From ZC4RG30 sp964396335 (lineage in GTDB: Bacteria > Pseudomonadota > Gammaproteobacteria > Steroidobacterales > Steroidobacteraceae), in contig CAYNEX010000125.1 in NCBI GenBank assembly GCA_964396335.1, forward strand, positions 1 through 7,446: a DNA stretch of 7,446 nt. Direction: 5' to 3'. Below the pieces are notes generated by a model. The model did no database searches, had not been told where the DNA came from, and saw nothing but the letters and a program-made list of their open reading frames with translations. Below, one piece after another: positions 7,101 to 7,446 of the stretch. The translations under genes were made by a program, and so were the position numbers. The first letter of the stretch is position 1; every line of letters starts with the position of its first letter.

Positions 7101-7349
7101 CAGCTGGTTGAGGATGGTCTCGACGCCGATGGTGCTGCTTTCGTCAAAGGCCTGCGCCTCGACGGTGACGATGGGACTGGCCGCGGCCAGGTCACGACGG
7201 GCAATGCGCGAGCCGGTGACCACCACTTCGTCAAGGTCATCATCGGCCTGCTGCGCCAGCGCCGTGGGCACCTGGACCGCCATGGTGCCGCCGAGAATGG
7301 CGGCAATCGCGGTACGGACCGAACCTGCCGCGCGGAAATACTTGCGCAT
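4137..7349 (-). CDS. Large TonB-dependent outer-membrane receptor without STN domain (1070 aa)
   Basis: Signal peptide 1-32 (basic start MRKYFRAAGSVR, hydrophobic core, cleavage probably ALA|QQ), TonB box EVVVTGSRI (41-49), plug about 55-177 (ILNQLPQF, NMRGLGTNRTLVLIDGRR, SGGASAVYGADAMGG), then a barrel of nearly 900 residues with GNPDLKSEK (795-803), GGIDNLLDRDPP near the end and terminal Phe (MTLRLRF). This is the standard active importer fold. The TonB box follows the signal peptide directly, so there is no room for an STN domain and it should not signal through FecR as FecA does. Start ATG 7349 is chosen because a purine-rich site lies just upstream and the signal peptide then begins correctly; an in-frame GTG at 7397 would add 16 unneeded residues. 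It is the first gene seen in the operon, 10 bases before the sigma gene. Eight cysteines, at 417/423, 553/569, 735/762 and 852/872, form four close pairs in the barrel. Substrate cannot be inferred. Confidence 0.96.
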   Translation of the reverse strand: MRKYFRAAGSVRTAIAAILGGTMAVQVPTALAQQADDDLDEVVVTGSRIARRDLAAASPIVTVEAQAFDESSTIGVETILNQLPQFVPANTQFLAADIQPGSTNTVGASSVNMRGLGTNRTLVLIDGRRAQPANASLVIDTNTIPSSAIESVEIISGGASAVYGADAMGGVTNFKIKDNFQGAVLDARGGVTEAGDGEEYRLSALLGANLGDGRGNAMLGVEWTERKLARWHERAFFREELYDTTTAGFRVLSRFNAPGYEPVAGNQPSQDAANALFPGRVADIPRGGVFLFNEDNSIFRLEQNGIGFNGPVGEGQYKVVGGTLRENELDTWLSSPLERYSMFARARYDLGRGVSAFTRASFVNTEVHSSRQRGAPIYSGFAAAVPYGPQVYAPSVDELGNTRPEYLDGGALGLSGCPAVGGCPTSLVWPVPQDLATLLDSRGPNVLSTTQFDPSTGAPLVTAGVGSNWNLGLVPLFLPLRTTENRTQLYQVLAGLEGRLGLGDWTWEAYFTHGETHTTAAYGGNVSTQRWADLIASPNYGRNASFADGTVTCTSGIPIFERFEVTQDCKDAVVVNTVDRTDLVQDVLEANLQGGLFSLPAGQVRAAAGVSYRRNEFSFTPDPARDVNNTIDVPAGVFRASWTGGETRVKEVYGELLLPVLRDLPLARSLELELGARHSSYNPGKSVPTYKALVNWAPVDSLRIRGGYQLANRAPNIDELFRGVTNTVAVGIDPCLSAGTGSVSWGNVATNTTNRAQIQQLCSAIIGSGSSDFDADPDNYAFGSGVAAEIAVSSGNPDLKSEKGRTWTAGFVLTSPFSHAAFNNMSLSVDWYQAKISDAIAAVSNTTAYELCFNRNGVSNPTYSLDDPNGMCRRIERDEVSGARVRTFTPFANLGRLETSGIDLSFAWRAPLADLGMESLPGALSLNVSANRLLSFKEQEFPGQSIRDLDGTASRGGLFEYRTVTTARYSNGPVQAGLTWRFYPKLRHADHAANPDTLNQGVGGSYSLFNLFGGYDFSDTVTLSGGIDNLLDRDPPIYGRTPTSQALGQTLTNVYDVLGRRYYMTLRLRF

Positions 7350-7366
7350 CTTTCCCCCTTTCCTCT
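7350..7366 (-). promoter_or_regulatory. Ribosome binding site of the large receptor gene
   Basis: Read on the minus strand, AGAGGAAAGGGGGAAAG runs directly into ATG 7349. The purine-only tract, with GAGG and GGGGG cores, decides the start at 7349 rather than the upstream in-frame GTG at 7397. The spacing of GAGG (12 bases) is long and that of GGGGG (4 bases) is short, so which core is used is unclear. Confidence 0.7.
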
Positions 7367-7378
7367 GGTTTGCAGGAC

Positions 7379-7403
7379 CCCGGTGCGCCAGCTGCACACC
7401 GGG
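7379..7403 (-). promoter_or_regulatory. Strong inverted repeat / hairpin in the operon leader
   Basis: On the minus strand CCCGGTGTGC, loop AGCTG, GCGCACCGGG: a 10-bp stem with one G-U wobble and a 5-base loop, ending 29 bases upstream of ATG 7349. No T-run follows, so it is not a simple intrinsic terminator. It could be an RNA leader structure or a dimeric-protein operator; the sequence does not separate these. Confidence 0.6.
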
Positions 7404-7446
7404 ACGGGGGTAAGACGAACGAATCGGGTCAAGCGGAAATCGGCGC
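7404..7446 (-). promoter_or_regulatory. Upstream leader / presumed promoter region, element not identified
   Basis: This end of the window should hold or adjoin the operon promoter. On the minus strand it contains TTGACC (7432-7427) and CGTC (7417-7414, a sequence common at ECF -10 sites), but no properly spaced partner for either. CTTACCCCC at 7414-7406 is complementary, with one mismatch, to GGGGGAAAG of the ribosome site at 7358-7350. The real promoter may lie beyond base 7446. Confidence 0.3.

Noticed and set aside
7350..7397. Upstream in-frame GTG start for the large receptor
   Set aside because: It would add MQLAHRGPANQRKGGK before a normal signal peptide and starts inside the leader hairpin; the ribosome site fits ATG 7349.
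7404..7432. TTGACC as a sigma70 -35 box
   Set aside because: Seventeen bases further on the minus strand is CCCCGT, not a -10 element.
7435..7440. GGAAAT on the plus strand, like the -35 of FecI promoters
   Set aside because: It points away from the operon, the window ends before any -10 could be seen, and a six-base match alone is weak.

Overview
The window is GC-rich and reads as one minus-strand gene cluster with no gap between genes longer than 10 bases. Codon use, signal peptides, outer-membrane receptors with C-terminal Phe, and a FecI/FecR-type sigma/anti-sigma pair point to a Gram-negative proteobacterium. The receptor style resembles Xanthomonadaceae-like gammaproteobacteria or sphingomonad/caulobacter-like alphaproteobacteria; I cannot decide which from sequence alone.

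Layout in transcription order (right to left). Bases 7446-7350 are a leader holding a strong 10-bp hairpin, a possible anti-Shine-Dalgarno stretch and a purine-rich ribosome binding site. Bases 7349-4137 encode a 1070-aa TonB-dependent receptor (TBDR1) that has no N-terminal signalling domain. After 10 bases comes a 206-codon FecI-like ECF sigma factor (4126-3506), with a perfect 13-bp inverted repeat in its first codons. It overlaps, by ATGA, a 332-aa FecR-type anti-sigma/sigma regulator (3509-2511). That in turn overlaps, by ATGA, a second TonB-dependent receptor (TBDR2; 2514 to the left edge, 838 codons visible). TBDR2 carries an STN signalling domain after its signal peptide and probably lacks only its last few residues.

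Working model: this is a cell-surface signalling (Fec-type) operon. TBDR2 senses an extracellular ligand and passes the signal through its periplasmic STN domain to the periplasmic C-terminal domain of the FecR protein. The cytoplasmic end of FecR then controls the ECF sigma factor, which probably drives this operon. What departs from the textbook fecI-fecR-fecA order is the additional large receptor without STN placed first in the operon. It may be the bulk importer, with TBDR2 as sensor. The ligand of neither receptor can be read from the sequence. No transposon, CRISPR array, tRNA or rRNA was seen. The long plus-strand open frames are mirror images of the real genes.
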